From contig NZ_AP028068.1 of assembly GCF_030297155.1 (NCBI RefSeq), forward strand, positions 682,001 through 746,000: 64,000 bases of DNA, written 5' to 3'. Below are positions 46,135-55,865 of this stretch, one piece after another; the first letter of the stretch is position 1; the number at the start of each line of letters is the position of its first letter. Origin of the DNA: Vibrio sp. FE10. Lineage in GTDB: Bacteria; Pseudomonadota; Gammaproteobacteria; Enterobacterales; Vibrionaceae. Position numbers and translations under genes: made by a program. The notes beneath the pieces were generated by a model. The model worked only from the letters and a program-made list of their open reading frames with translations, made no database searches and was not told where the DNA came from.

Positions 46135-47451
46135 TTAAGATGCAAGCTCACACAAAACGTCATCAATGATCTTAACGCCTTTCTTTATTTCGCTTGGTTG
46201 GATAACCAAAGGAGGAGCAACATGAATACGATTATTAACAATAAAGGTCAGCAGGCCTCGTTTCGTTAGCTCCGCTTTCAATTGACCCATTTTCTCATTG
46301 CTCAATGGCGTTTTACTTTCTCGATCTTCGACCAATTCAACCGCCCAGAACATCCCTTTACCGCGCACATCACCAATCATAGGATGCAGCTCTTTAAGAC
46401 TGAGCAGAAGCGGCCCAAGAACGCTATTCCCGACATTATCAGCATGCGTGATAATACCCTCTTGCTCCATCACATCGAGCGTTGCAACGATTGAAGCCAT
46501 CGCTAGAGGATGACCCGAATACGTTAAGCCACCCATAAAAAAATTCGACTTAAAGTACTCAACGATCGGTTCGCTGACCACCACGCCACCAGCCGGAACA
46601 TAACCCGAGTTAACCCCTTTCGCGAAAGTAATAAGATCCGGCACGACATTAAAGTGCTCAAACGCAAACCACTTACCCGTTCGACCAAAACCGACCATGA
46701 CTTCATCAAAGATCAATTGAATTCCGTATTTAGTTGCAAGCTCACGCACACCAATAAGGTAGCCTTTCGGTGGAATTAGGAAGCCCGCAGTTCCCGGAAT
46801 CGTCTCTAAGATAATCGCCGCAATCGCCGCTGGCCCTTCGCATTCAATCACTCGTTCTAAATGCTGCAAGGCACGCTCACTCTCTTCTGCCTCAGTCGCC
46901 GCATTGAATTCGCTTCGATAGAGAAATGGATTGAAGAAGTGAACGTGCCCACGGCTATACTCGTTTGGAATACGACGAAAATCGCCCGTCGCCGCTATCG
47001 CTGTTCCGGTATTGCCATGATAAGAACGGTAAGCCGATAACACCTTATCGCGCCCTGTAAACTGTCTCGCCATACGAATTGCATTTTCGTTGGCGTCTGC
47101 CCCTGCGTTGGTAAAGAACACCTTCTTAAACTTGCTTGGTGCTTTAGACAAAATACGTTTAGCGGCCAAACCACGAGTGAGGTTTGCTGTCGCGGGTGCA
47201 ACGGTCACCAATGAATCAGCCTGATCTTTAATGGCTTTAATCACTTGTGGATGCTGATGACCAATGTTGGTGTTAACCAGCTGGCTACTAAAATCGAGGT
47301 ATTCCTTACCTTCGTAGTCCCACATATTGCATCCTTGCCCACCAGCGATAGCGATAGGTTCTGCCGCTTCTTGAATCGACCAAGAATGAAATACGCTCTT
47401 GTCGAGGTCGATAATATCTTGGTTTACAAGCTGTTCTGTTGATACTTCCAT
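46135..47451 (-). CDS. Class III aminotransferase, likely taurine (Toa/Tpa-type)
   Basis: A 438-residue PLP enzyme of aminotransferase class III. It has VFHSWSIQEAAEPI at the start, FFTNAGADANENAIRMAR, RSYHGNTGTAIAATGD, the Asp in LIFDEVMVGFGRTGKW and the PLP Lys in PDLITFAKGVNSGYVPAGG. The combination with a MocR regulator, a TauE/SafE exporter and an SDR is the gene set known for taurine nitrogen assimilation, where taurine is transaminated to sulfoacetaldehyde. A different omega-amino acid substrate is possible. Confidence 0.88.
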   Translation of the reverse strand: MEVSTEQLVNQDIIDLDKSVFHSWSIQEAAEPIAIAGGQGCNMWDYEGKEYLDFSSQLVNTNIGHQHPQVIKAIKDQADSLVTVAPATANLTRGLAAKRILSKAPSKFKKVFFTNAGADANENAIRMARQFTGRDKVLSAYRSYHGNTGTAIAATGDFRRIPNEYSRGHVHFFNPFLYRSEFNAATEAEESERALQHLERVIECEGPAAIAAIILETIPGTAGFLIPPKGYLIGVRELATKYGIQLIFDEVMVGFGRTGKWFAFEHFNVVPDLITFAKGVNSGYVPAGGVVVSEPIVEYFKSNFFMGGLTYSGHPLAMASIVATLDVMEQEGIITHADNVGNSVLGPLLLSLKELHPMIGDVRGKGMFWAVELVEDRESKTPLSNEKMGQLKAELTKRGLLTFIVNNRIHVAPPLVIQPSEIKKGVKIIDDVLCELAS

Positions 47452-47792
47452 TTGATCGTCTCCATAAACAAAACTAGATTCACAACCCTCTCCTTCTGTC
47501 TTTCTCGTCTATCAAAGTGCGAAATACGAGATTGAAAAGGCTGCGCTATCGGATGGAATAATCTTCGTCCCAAACAGGGCCCAACTCATAGTGTCAGTTT
47601 CAACAAAATCTTGGGCCAGTGAATCAGCTCAAACCTCGTTCCCGACCCAACCAACAGCCTGACCCAATCCAATCGTCGATCTGGCTCTATTCAAAATTCT
47701 TAGGTGTGAATAGATTGAAAGGCAGACGAGACAAGTCTCATAGGACGCTAATTAACGCAGCAGCAATATCAAAAGCAAAGAGGTGAGCAAGA
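47452..47792. promoter_or_regulatory. Divergent promoter region with MocR-like half-sites
   Basis: This 341-base gap separates the divergent aminotransferase and exporter genes. On the minus strand GTTTGGGACGAAG (47563-47575) and GGTTGGGTCGGGAACGAG (47634-47651) resemble the GGTTGGGACAGAG words upstream of the MocR gene. No small gene is supported. Confidence 0.5.
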
Positions 47793-48506
47793 GTGGAAAT
47801 AGGATTGGCGATGATATTGATTCTGTTTGCAGGTGTGGTTCGAGGTTATTCGGGATTTGGGTTTGCGATCATTGCAGCACTATCTCTCAGCTTTATAGTT
47901 CCACCATTACAAGCGGTAACCATCGCTATCCTGTTGGATTTTTTAAGTACCTTTCCTCTACTCAAGCGAAGTAAAACCACCATCAATATCCGGCTTATTG
48001 CGCCGCTGTGTATAGGCATGTTGGTTGCGGTGCCTTTCTCGCTGTATTTCATTAGCGCGATATCGGAATCAGGCTTGAAGGCCTTTATCGCGATGATGTC
48101 TTTAGTGGCTGGTGCACTGATTATTTTGGATTTTCGCCTGACATGGTTACACCATCGGCACGCATTTTGGGCAGGAGCTATATCCGGTTTCAGTATGACC
48201 GCGGCCTCTTCTGGCGGGCCTCCGTTAGTGACGTATTTAATGAATCTCACTATTGAAGCCAAAGAGCAGAGAGCGACCGCCATCGTGTTTTTCTTATTGA
48301 GTTCTGCAGTTTCATTAATCGGCTTTATTTGGATTGGTGCATTCAACCAAGACACGTTTACCACAGGCTTATGGTTACTTCCGACGGCTGTGATTGGCAA
48401 TTTATTAGGGCAGAAACTGTATATCTCAGTACCTAACTTGCCTGCAAAAACAACGACCGCGCCGATCCTTATCGGCATGGCACTACTTATGTTAATTTCA
48501 AATTAG
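47793..48506 (+). CDS. TauE/SafE-family membrane exporter, IsfE-like
   Basis: A 237-residue protein with about eight membrane segments in two similar halves, opening GLAMILILFAGVVRGYSGFGFAIIAA, and with the second-half motif FWAGAISGFSMTAASSGGPPLVTYLM typical of TauE/SafE (sulfite or sulfonate exporter) proteins. It sits 12 bases before the SDR gene. In taurine-nitrogen users, IsfE of this family exports isethionate. The same role is inferred here. Confidence 0.88.
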   Translation: MEIGLAMILILFAGVVRGYSGFGFAIIAALSLSFIVPPLQAVTIAILLDFLSTFPLLKRSKTTINIRLIAPLCIGMLVAVPFSLYFISAISESGLKAFIAMMSLVAGALIILDFRLTWLHHRHAFWAGAISGFSMTAASSGGPPLVTYLMNLTIEAKEQRATAIVFFLLSSAVSLIGFIWIGAFNQDTFTTGLWLLPTAVIGNLLGQKLYISVPNLPAKTTTAPILIGMALLMLISN

Positions 48507-49271
<765 letters not shown>

Positions 49272-49288
49272 TTTCAAACAATCTAGAT

Positions 49289-49322
49289 CAAAAAAGGTGA
49301 TCTATGCAGACCACCTTTTTTA
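49289..49322. terminator. Bidirectional terminator
   Basis: AAAAAAGGTG-A-TCT and AGA-C-CACCTTTTTT around ATGC pair with one internal mismatch. It ends the exporter-SDR transcript and the convergent kinase transcript. Confidence 0.88.
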
Positions 49323-49362
49323 TTGCCTTTTGCCCCATACTCAATCTTCACAAGCATCCAAC

Positions 49363-51777
49363 CTAAACAATCTTTTGCTCATCTTCTTCTTTGGCCGAGT
49401 CGGTTTCTTTAGATAAAAAACTCTCAACGATCTCTCTCAGCTTCCCTTGATTAACCGGTTTTGGTAAAAACTCATCCATACCTACATCGAAGCACAAATG
49501 CTTGTCTCTCTGTACAACGTTGGCCGTGAGTGCGACGATAGGAATGTGTTGTGAAGAGCCTTCTTCTAACGCTCTGATCTGTTTAGTGGCTTCGAAGCCA
49601 TCAAGAACTGGCATCTGGCAATCCATAAAGATCATCACATAGTCATTGGCCTTAAACTTCTCGACGCCAATTTCCCCGTTGTCCGCGATATCCACCTCAA
49701 GACCAAGCTTCTTAAGCATCATCTTAGCCACTTGTTGATTCACTCTTGAATCTTCAACCACCAACACTTTGCCACTAAAGGATGCAGTGATCGCCGCAGG
49801 TTTTGGTTCTTCTTTTAAAGACGTTTTCTCAGGTTGTGCTGGTTTAGCAACAGCTGCAGGTTTGGTTGTTGGCACAGGCTCATTATCTTTGAACGCCACC
49901 TCGCCTCGATTTGGGTAAGTGAAGGTCGAAGTATCCGCCGCTCTCGCTAACACCTCACTGATGGTCCATTTAAGCTGATTATCTTGATATGGACGAGCAA
50001 TGTAGGCGACAAAGCCAACTTGCTTGGCTCGGACTTCATCCTGCTTTCTTGGGTCGGCAGAGATCATCACCAGCTTAGGACAATCTTTCTCAAAGCGTTC
50101 AAGCAAACTTCTGGCTAGCTGGAAACCATCAATCGCTGGCATCACCTTGTCTATCAGCACTAAATCATAAGGCGTCGATTGAGCAATGGAGTCAGCCACC
50201 AGCTCTAATGCTCTAGATCCTGTCTCACAGCATTCCGATGTCACTCCAAAGGACTGCAGTTGCGTCGACGTAATCCGCATATTAAGTTGGCTATCATCCA
50301 CCAGCAGCACTGAGATCTTGTTGAAATCGATACGGCTCTCTTCCACTTCCAAACACGGATCAAAGTCTGCGGTGAAATAGAATGTACTGCCCTGCCCTTG
50401 CACACTGGTGAGCTCAAGCTTGCTGCCCATTAAGGTAACGATTTTGTCGCATATCGTTAAACCAAGCCCTGTGCCGCCATAGATACGAGTAGTGCTGCCG
50501 TCGGCTTGTTGGAACTTATCAAACACCGATTGTTGTTTGTCTTCCGCAATACCAATGCCGCTATCTTTTACCTTGAATCTGACTCTCAGCTTTTGCTCAG
50601 GTTCTGTGATTTCTTCCAAGCGAAGTGAAAGAGTGACATGGCCATGCTCAGTAAACTTGATAGCGTTGCCCACTAGGTTATTCAGAACCTGTCTTAACTG
50701 GGTGCCATCGCCGATGACCATGGTTGGAATCTTAGGATCAATGGCCAGTTGGAATCTGAGCCCTTTTTGTTCAGCTTTCACCCTAAAGGTCGACTCAACA
50801 TCGGCTGCAATGCCCATCATTTTCATCGGTTCTTGCTGAAGCTCAAGCCTGCCCGCTTCAATCTTCGAGTAATCGAGAATGTCATTAATCAGATCAAGCA
50901 GCGTCAGCGAAGAGGTGTTAAGCATGTCGACATACTCTTTTTGCTCTTTCGGCATGTCCATTTCAGAAAGCAAAGACGATAACCCGATGATGCCATTCAT
51001 TGGAGTCCGGATCTCGTGACTCATATTGGCAAGGAATTCACTCTTGTTGCGGTTGGCTATCTCTGCGGTGTCTTTGGCTTTTTCCAATTCTTGGTATTGT
51101 TGACGAATGCGTTCAATAGACTGGTTATAGCTCGACTCTAGCGTCGAAATCTCATCTTGATAGGTACATTCAGTTGGGGTGAGAAAACGTGGCTTATTGT
51201 CTTCCACTTGTTGCTGGTTAATTTGAGAAGACATGATCATCAAGCGTTTAACGACTAAACGATAGACAATAGTCAGACATACCAGAGAAAGTAAGAAGAT
51301 TTTCACGGCTTCGAAGGCGAGTAACAACAGAACCCGTTCTTCGAAATCATCGAGGATAATACTTAAATCAGCTTGTACCGTTAATGTGGCGAGGGGGTAA
51401 TCTTTACCTCCCATTTGGTGCACCATTTCCCAAGACTGAGAGTAAGACTGGCCGGAGGTTGCTTGACCCAGTTCTAGAATTTTTTCACCAGGGCTTTCTA
51501 TTTTAAGATAACTCACAGAGGGTAAACGAGAGATGCCCTCAGCTTGCACGAACAGTTGAGTCCGGTCTTCCACCCACAAGCTCGCCGTTAAACCGGAGAG
51601 GTATCCCGCTTTAACCTGTTCGATCTGAGAACTGATAAAAGAAACTCGATTTTGGTACTCCACATATAATCCCAGACCTGTCACTATGACTGTGAATAAG
51701 GTGCTGATTGCGATTATTGTCCCGATCAACTGTCGAGAGAGTCCAATATAGCGTTTTCCTTTTTTCACCATACACAA
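49363..51777 (-). CDS. Hybrid sensor histidine kinase with two receiver domains
   Basis: An 804-residue membrane kinase. Two membrane segments (about 17-37 and 150-172) enclose a periplasmic sensor domain of about 110 residues. A coiled region leads to the His box [21 protein letters not shown], an ATPase domain ([36 protein letters not shown]), a first receiver ([15 protein letters not shown]; phospho-Asp region [13 protein letters not shown]), a Pro/Lys-rich linker and a second receiver ([30 protein letters not shown]). There is no HPt domain, so phosphate must pass to a separate partner. It is divergent from a periplasmic binding protein gene, which may be its ligand sensor. Confidence 0.94.
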   Translation of the reverse strand: MCMVKKGKRYIGLSRQLIGTIIAISTLFTVIVTGLGLYVEYQNRVSFISSQIEQVKAGYLSGLTASLWVEDRTQLFVQAEGISRLPSVSYLKIESPGEKILELGQATSGQSYSQSWEMVHQMGGKDYPLATLTVQADLSIILDDFEERVLLLLAFEAVKIFLLSLVCLTIVYRLVVKRLMIMSSQINQQQVEDNKPRFLTPTECTYQDEISTLESSYNQSIERIRQQYQELEKAKDTAEIANRNKSEFLANMSHEIRTPMNGIIGLSSLLSEMDMPKEQKEYVDMLNTSSLTLLDLINDILDYSKIEAGRLELQQEPMKMMGIAADVESTFRVKAEQKGLRFQLAIDPKIPTMVIGDGTQLRQVLNNLVGNAIKFTEHGHVTLSLRLEEITEPEQKLRVRFKVKDSGIGIAEDKQQSVFDKFQQADGSTTRIYGGTGLGLTICDKIVTLMGSKLELTSVQGQGSTFYFTADFDPCLEVEESRIDFNKISVLLVDDSQLNMRITSTQLQSFGVTSECCETGSRALELVADSIAQSTPYDLVLIDKVMPAIDGFQLARSLLERFEKDCPKLVMISADPRKQDEVRAKQVGFVAYIARPYQDNQLKWTISEVLARAADTSTFTYPNRGEVAFKDNEPVPTTKPAAVAKPAQPEKTSLKEEPKPAAITASFSGKVLVVEDSRVNQQVAKMMLKKLGLEVDIADNGEIGVEKFKANDYVMIFMDCQMPVLDGFEATKQIRALEEGSSQHIPIVALTANVVQRDKHLCFDVGMDEFLPKPVNQGKLREIVESFLSKETDSAKEEDEQKIV

Positions 51778-51859
51778 ATTACCATTATTGTTATCCTAGC
51801 AAACTACAATTACTCAACTAGTATAATAGTAGTCATTCATCAAATAACTAGGGAAGGTT

Positions 51860-52618
51860 ATGAAAAAACATCTTATCGTTGCATCCATAGTCAGTTTGTT
51901 TTCAAGCAGTTATGCTTCTGCAAGCGAACCTCTTCACTACTACATTATTGCGAGCCAAGCGCAACCTTTTCAGATCGAAACTGACGGGTCATCTCACAGA
52001 GGAATGGTTTCAGATATTGTGGAAGCGGTATTCGATGACAGCCAATATGAGATCAACTACCACACCTACCCTTTTAACCGAATGATCGACAAGCTTGATG
52101 CAAGAGAAAACCCAAACTGGGTAACCTACGGTAGCCCGAGCTGGGGAAATATCCAGTCGGTTAACCTGTCTAAAGATCCGATTTACAATGTAAAACACGT
52201 GTTACTCAGCAGCGGAAAAAAGCCGTTTGAGTTTAATACTATCGATGATCTGGACGGAAAAGCCGTGGTATTGCTGGTGGGGTTTGAGTATCCGAACCTA
52301 GAGCCATACATTCAGCAAGGCAAGCTTAACGAGATTCGAGTGAAAGATTACACGGCTGCGTTTCGTGTCCTCAACCGAGCACCTGGCGACACTGTGTTTG
52401 TTGAGATGGAGTCTCGCATCAAATACAACCTAAACGAGCAGAAGCTAAGTATTGATGACTACCAGATGCAAGAGTTTGGTTCAGTAATCAATAACTACCC
52501 TATCCATTTGGCATTTGACCCTGAGATGGATCCTAAACTGCAAACCTTCATTAACCAACGTCTCGACCAAATGAAAGACGATGGACAGCTCAACGACATC
52601 GTACAGAGTTACTTATAA
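51860..52618 (+). CDS. Periplasmic substrate-binding-like protein (SBP family 3), probably partner of the kinase
   Basis: A 252-residue exported protein (signal peptide MKKHLIVASIVSLFSSSYASA) with the family 3 fold: LHYYIIASQAQPFQIETDG, GMVSDIVEAVFDDSQYEINYHTYPFNRMIDKLDA, DDLDGKAVVLLVGFEYP and KLQTFINQRLDQMKDDGQLNDI. No transporter genes adjoin it. It is divergent from the hybrid kinase, 82 bases apart, so a sensory rather than uptake role is plausible. A perfect parS2-type sequence lies inside the gene at 52181-52195. Confidence 0.85.
   Translation: MKKHLIVASIVSLFSSSYASASEPLHYYIIASQAQPFQIETDGSSHRGMVSDIVEAVFDDSQYEINYHTYPFNRMIDKLDARENPNWVTYGSPSWGNIQSVNLSKDPIYNVKHVLLSSGKKPFEFNTIDDLDGKAVVLLVGFEYPNLEPYIQQGKLNEIRVKDYTAAFRVLNRAPGDTVFVEMESRIKYNLNEQKLSIDDYQMQEFGSVINNYPIHLAFDPEMDPKLQTFINQRLDQMKDDGQLNDIVQSYL
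52181..52195. other. parS2-type centromere site inside a coding sequence
   Basis: ATTTACAATGTAAAA matches the Vibrio chromosome II centromere pattern N-TTTACA-N-TGTAAA-N in full. It lies about 7.5 kb from the other perfect copy beside parA. Dispersed parS2 sites around the origin are known in V. cholerae. Confidence 0.75.
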
Positions 52619-52691
52619 CGACAGAGTCACGTATGGCTTGATAACGTAGTTAGGCTCTCTTCGATAACCAAACTAGCTCTAAAACCTCAAA

Positions 52692-52738
52692 GGCCGCCCT
52701 GCTTAGCTTAATACTAAATAGCAGGGCGGCCTTTTTAA
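52692..52738 (+). terminator. Terminator after the binding-protein gene
   Basis: GGCCGCCCTGC (52692-52702) pairs with GCAGGGCGGCC (52721-52731), followed by TTTTTAA. The loop is 18 bases. Confidence 0.85.
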
Positions 52739-52754
52739 TGCGAATAACCTAACG

Positions 52755-52796
52755 CTGATTTATTCGCGTTCTAATAACCGAACGCGAATAAATCAG
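52755..52796. repeat. 17-bp perfect inverted repeat across a gene end
   Basis: Arms 52755-52771 and 52780-52796 are perfect reverse complements with an 8-base loop. The right arm covers the stop codon of the NADAR gene (52793-52795). No T run follows, so it is not a classical terminator; it may stabilise the 3' end or stop transcription through Rho. Confidence 0.85.
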
Positions 52797-53278
52797 TGCG
52801 AAGCGATCAAATGCAGCTGTTGAGTACGAAGCTGTTGTCGCACCGTCATCAGAATCTCACCCAGCCGATTCTCCCCAGTTCCATCACCACCATCTCCCCA
52901 AAAGTGATCTTTGTGAGAGTGTTCTTTGATAACGCAATCTCCGGTGTTGGTAAGAAACAACGCAAACTGTGGATTCTGTCTAAACTTCTCCGTCACAATG
53001 AACTGCATCACTTCAACACGGATGTCATACCAATCTTCACGTACTTGGTCTTCATAATGACGACTCAACGAAAATGCTTCAGCAGGCGAACAGGCTTCCA
53101 AAATAGTATTGCGCAGTTCTTGAGAGGCGAACTTCATCGCTTGATAATAGTGTTCGCTGGTAGCCCAGACTTGGTCATCGACCTTGATGGGACAAGCCGC
53201 AAAATTTGAAAGGTATCCGTTTGGATCTTCAGGTTCATAAAACAGCACTTCTTTGGCTTGAGCCACAGAATTAGACAT
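52793..53278 (-). CDS. NADAR family protein (YbiA/RibX-like)
   Basis: About 161 residues from the ATG at 53278, which follows AAGGAGAAGG; a TTG-started frame reaches 53353 but lacks such a site. Family features are VLFYEPEDPNGYLSNFAACPI, WATSEHYYQAMKF, AFSLSRHYEDQVREDWYDIRVEVM and HFWGDGGDGTGENRLGEIL, all as in NADAR proteins. These act on N-glycosidic bonds of ribose-linked metabolites (YbiA-type riboflavin intermediates) or on ADP-ribose marks. It is a single gene. Confidence 0.92.
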   Translation of the reverse strand: MSNSVAQAKEVLFYEPEDPNGYLSNFAACPIKVDDQVWATSEHYYQAMKFASQELRNTILEACSPAEAFSLSRHYEDQVREDWYDIRVEVMQFIVTEKFRQNPQFALFLTNTGDCVIKEHSHKDHFWGDGGDGTGENRLGEILMTVRQQLRTQQLHLIASH

Positions 53279-53501
53279 AGCCTTCTCCTTACCAACGACA
53301 TCGCATATTTTTGCTTTAACTTTAAAATTAGTGGCGTTGCATATTGCTGTCAAACAACTTAGTTCAAGAGTAAGCCATCAGCGCGTTTTTAGCTGGAAAG
53401 GGAAGTGAGTTGAGGAGTTAAGTGAAATATTATTTACTAAGAAAAGAACGGTATGTGGTTAGTTTAAATTGCAGTTAACGAAATAAAATCTATATAAATC
53501 A

Positions 53502-53527
53502 AAGGGTGGTATGTAACCACCCTTGAA
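53502..53527 (-). terminator. Hairpin after the small-protein gene
   Basis: AAGGGTGG and CCACCCTT around a short loop form an 8-bp stem downstream of the 64-residue protein gene. The tail on the minus strand (TTTGATTTATATAG) is only moderately T-rich. Confidence 0.6.
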
Positions 53528-53542
53528 ATACAGTTGGAAATT

Positions 53543-53737
53543 TTAGTGAATCAAACCGAGATCTCTCGCTTCTTCCAGACTAAAACCGCTTTCTCTAATT
53601 TCTCTTAGAGTCTCGATACGACGACGAGCTTCAGCAGACTTCATTTTCTTTTCTGGTTTGAAAGATACTTCTTCTTCAGCATCCCACTTGTTTGCAATAT
53701 TTGTCATTTCGTCATGGTTGATAGAATTAATGGACAT
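53543..53737 (-). CDS. Small charged protein (PA3496-like)
   Basis: A 64-residue soluble protein with GGAGG placed well before the ATG. The core KMKSAEARRRIETLREIRESGFSLEEARDLG is a basic, helical block of the kind seen in PA3496-family small proteins (SAEARRRIE). Function unknown. The codon structure and strong ribosome site make it a real gene. Confidence 0.75.
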   Translation of the reverse strand: MSINSINHDEMTNIANKWDAEEEVSFKPEKKMKSAEARRRIETLREIRESGFSLEEARDLGLIH

Positions 53738-54099
53738 GTTTTCCTCCGAAAAGCACCATGTAATGGACAGCTAATCTGTAGCAAAAGCTAAATCACTTGT
53801 TAAGAAATTCTGTACTGAAATGTGATGATTCCGACGCTTCACAAAGCTAATTAATAAATGCCTCATTTAAACTTTGCCAAAGCCAATTTCTGCAATTACA
53901 TTTACAAGATTCCCCACTAGAAATGTGGTTTGATCTAACTCTCATTTTCTCTTTTCTCAATCTTACTTTCCCACTGAAATCTCATGAAATAACCCTAGAT
54001 TAATTTCGAGGCACTTCATTCTTTTTGTGCTCACTGCTTTCACTAAATTTACTTCATGTTAATGATAATAGTTATCAATATCATAACTGAGTATTTAGT
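53738..54099. promoter_or_regulatory. AT-rich promoter region with Fur box
   Basis: This 362-base gap separates the divergent small-protein gene and the ABC ATPase operon. Apart from the Fur box listed separately, I see no gene or hairpin in it. Confidence 0.6.
54063..54077. promoter_or_regulatory. Fur box
   Basis: TGATAATAGTTATCA matches the 7-1-7 Fur motif TGATAATnATTATCA at 14 of 15 positions. It ends 22 bases before the ATG of the first ATPase gene, so Fur-Fe would block this promoter. Confidence 0.85.
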
Positions 54100-54921
54100 A
54101 TGTCTAGTGAACATTCAGAGACACCGCTTCTCCAAGTGAAGAATTTATGTGTCGATTACATTACCGATAACGGCGACTTTAATGCCGTCAAATCGGTAAG
54201 CTTTAACATCAATCAAGGAGAGATTTTCGGTTTGGCTGGCGAATCAGGGTGCGGGAAAAGTACTATCGCGTTTGCCATTAACCGTTTACACAAGCCGCCC
54301 GCTTTTATCTCTGGTGGGAAGATAATATTCAACGGACAAGATCTGCTCGGTTTATCTGACGACCACTTGAACACCTTGCGTTGGAGCGAAATCGCTATGG
54401 TTTTCCAAAGTGCGATGAACTCACTCAACCCCGTACTCCCTATTCAAGAGCAATTCGCTGATGTTTTACGTCATCACAAAGGGATGACAGACGAACAAGC
54501 TAAAGACCGCGCAGAGAAGCTCCTCGACCTTGTAAACATCCCTCGCAATCGTCTCACCGAATATCCGCATCAATTCAGTGGCGGCATGCGTCAACGCTTG
54601 GTGATAGCCATCGCGCTCGCCCTCAATCCCAAGCTGATCATCATGGACGAGCCGACAACGGCGCTGGACGTGGTTGTACAACGTGAGATTCTGCAGCAGA
54701 TACACCAGCTCAGAGAAGAGTTTGGTTTCTCAATATTGTTCATCACCCACGACCTCGCCCTAATGAGCCAATTGTGTGATCGCATTGCCATCATGCGTCA
54801 CGGCGAGATAGTTGAAGTTAATCAAGCCCATGAGATCCGTAACAACCCTCAGCACTCCTACACTCAAAAGCTTTGGAGTTCTTTCCCTAATATTCACCAA
54901 CAAGCTCACGCAATAGCGTAA
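54100..54921 (+). CDS. Dpp/Opp-type ABC importer ATPase (DppD/OppD-like)
   Basis: A 273-residue ATPase with Walker A GESGCGKST, VFQSAMNSLNPVLPIQEQ, signature FSGGMRQRLVIAIAL, Walker B LIIMDEPTTALDVVVQ and switch FITHDLALMSQLCDR, typical of peptide/nickel importer ATPases. The usual C-terminal cysteine-rich or oligopeptide tail is short. A Fur box directly upstream predicts iron-controlled expression. No permease or binding protein is encoded alongside. Confidence 0.92.
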   Translation: MSSEHSETPLLQVKNLCVDYITDNGDFNAVKSVSFNINQGEIFGLAGESGCGKSTIAFAINRLHKPPAFISGGKIIFNGQDLLGLSDDHLNTLRWSEIAMVFQSAMNSLNPVLPIQEQFADVLRHHKGMTDEQAKDRAEKLLDLVNIPRNRLTEYPHQFSGGMRQRLVIAIALALNPKLIIMDEPTTALDVVVQREILQQIHQLREEFGFSILFITHDLALMSQLCDRIAIMRHGEIVEVNQAHEIRNNPQHSYTQKLWSSFPNIHQQAHAIA

Positions 54922-54932
54922 TCGGAGGCTCC

Positions 54933-55865
54933 ATGACACAACCCATTATCCAAGTAAAAAATCTGGTCAAAGAGTTCACCGTGGGTGGCGGCTTTGGTAA
55001 AGAAGAAATATTTAGAGCACTGCATGGCGTGAGTTTCGATATCTATGCTGGAAAAACTTTGGCTCTGGTTGGGGAATCTGGCTGCGGCAAAAGCACTTGT
55101 GCTCGATTGATGACTAAGGTCTACCCTGCTACCGAAGGAGAAATACTGTTCGACGGCAGAGACATCTCAACGCTCAACAGCCGTAAAGATATCTTGGATT
55201 ACCGCAGCCGCGTACAAATGATATTTCAAGACCCATTTGGTTCGCTCAATCCAACTCATACCATAGAGCACCACTTAACGCGCCCGCTTAAAATCCATAA
55301 ACAAGTCGCCAATAAAGAGGCGCTAGTCGCTCGTCTTAAAAAGTTATTGGCGCTGGTGGAGTTACCCCTAGATACACTCGCTAAATACCCTCACGAGCTC
55401 AGTGGTGGCCAAAGACAGCGAGTTAACCTAGCAAGAGCGCTCGCCGTTGGCGCTGAAGTCATCCTAGCTGATGAACCGACCTCAATGTTGGATGTGTCTA
55501 TAAGGCTCGGGGTGCTTAATCTCATGCAGAGAATGAAGAAAGAACTTGGAATCGGTTTTTTGTACATTACTCATGATCTTGCGACAGCCCATTACATCGC
55601 CGAAGAGACAGCTGTGATGTACAAAGGCCAGATCGTCGAGTGGGGATCAACCCAATCGATCTTAACCAATCCGCAGCACCCATATACGAAACTGTTGATC
55701 TCAGCGGTACCGGATCCTGATCTGCCATTTGGCGAACTTGTCAAAAATGAACCAAACTATTCAGTGAACGCTGATCGAATTCGAGAGCAGAGCTGTGAAA
55801 TACAGCATGAGGTTAAGCAAGTTGCTGATAATCACTTTGTAAAACAGTGGGATAACGTTGCATGA
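54933..55865 (+). CDS. Dpp/Opp-type ABC importer ATPase (DppF/OppF-like)
   Basis: A 310-residue ATPase partner: GESGCGKSTCARLM, IFQDPFGSLNPTHTIEHHL, signature LSGGQRQRVNLARAL, VILADEPTSMLDVSIR and ITHDLATAHYIAEE, then the C-terminal NPQHPYTKLLISAVPDPD segment of the Opp class. It starts 11 bases after the first ATPase gene, with GGAGG before its ATG. Its stop overlaps the next start as ATGA. Confidence 0.92.
   Translation: MTQPIIQVKNLVKEFTVGGGFGKEEIFRALHGVSFDIYAGKTLALVGESGCGKSTCARLMTKVYPATEGEILFDGRDISTLNSRKDILDYRSRVQMIFQDPFGSLNPTHTIEHHLTRPLKIHKQVANKEALVARLKKLLALVELPLDTLAKYPHELSGGQRQRVNLARALAVGAEVILADEPTSMLDVSIRLGVLNLMQRMKKELGIGFLYITHDLATAHYIAEETAVMYKGQIVEWGSTQSILTNPQHPYTKLLISAVPDPDLPFGELVKNEPNYSVNADRIREQSCEIQHEVKQVADNHFVKQWDNVA

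Noticed and set aside
47846..48478. 210-codon minus-strand frame opposite the TauE/SafE gene
   Set aside because: Shadow frame of a clear membrane protein; composition is the complement of hydrophobic codons.
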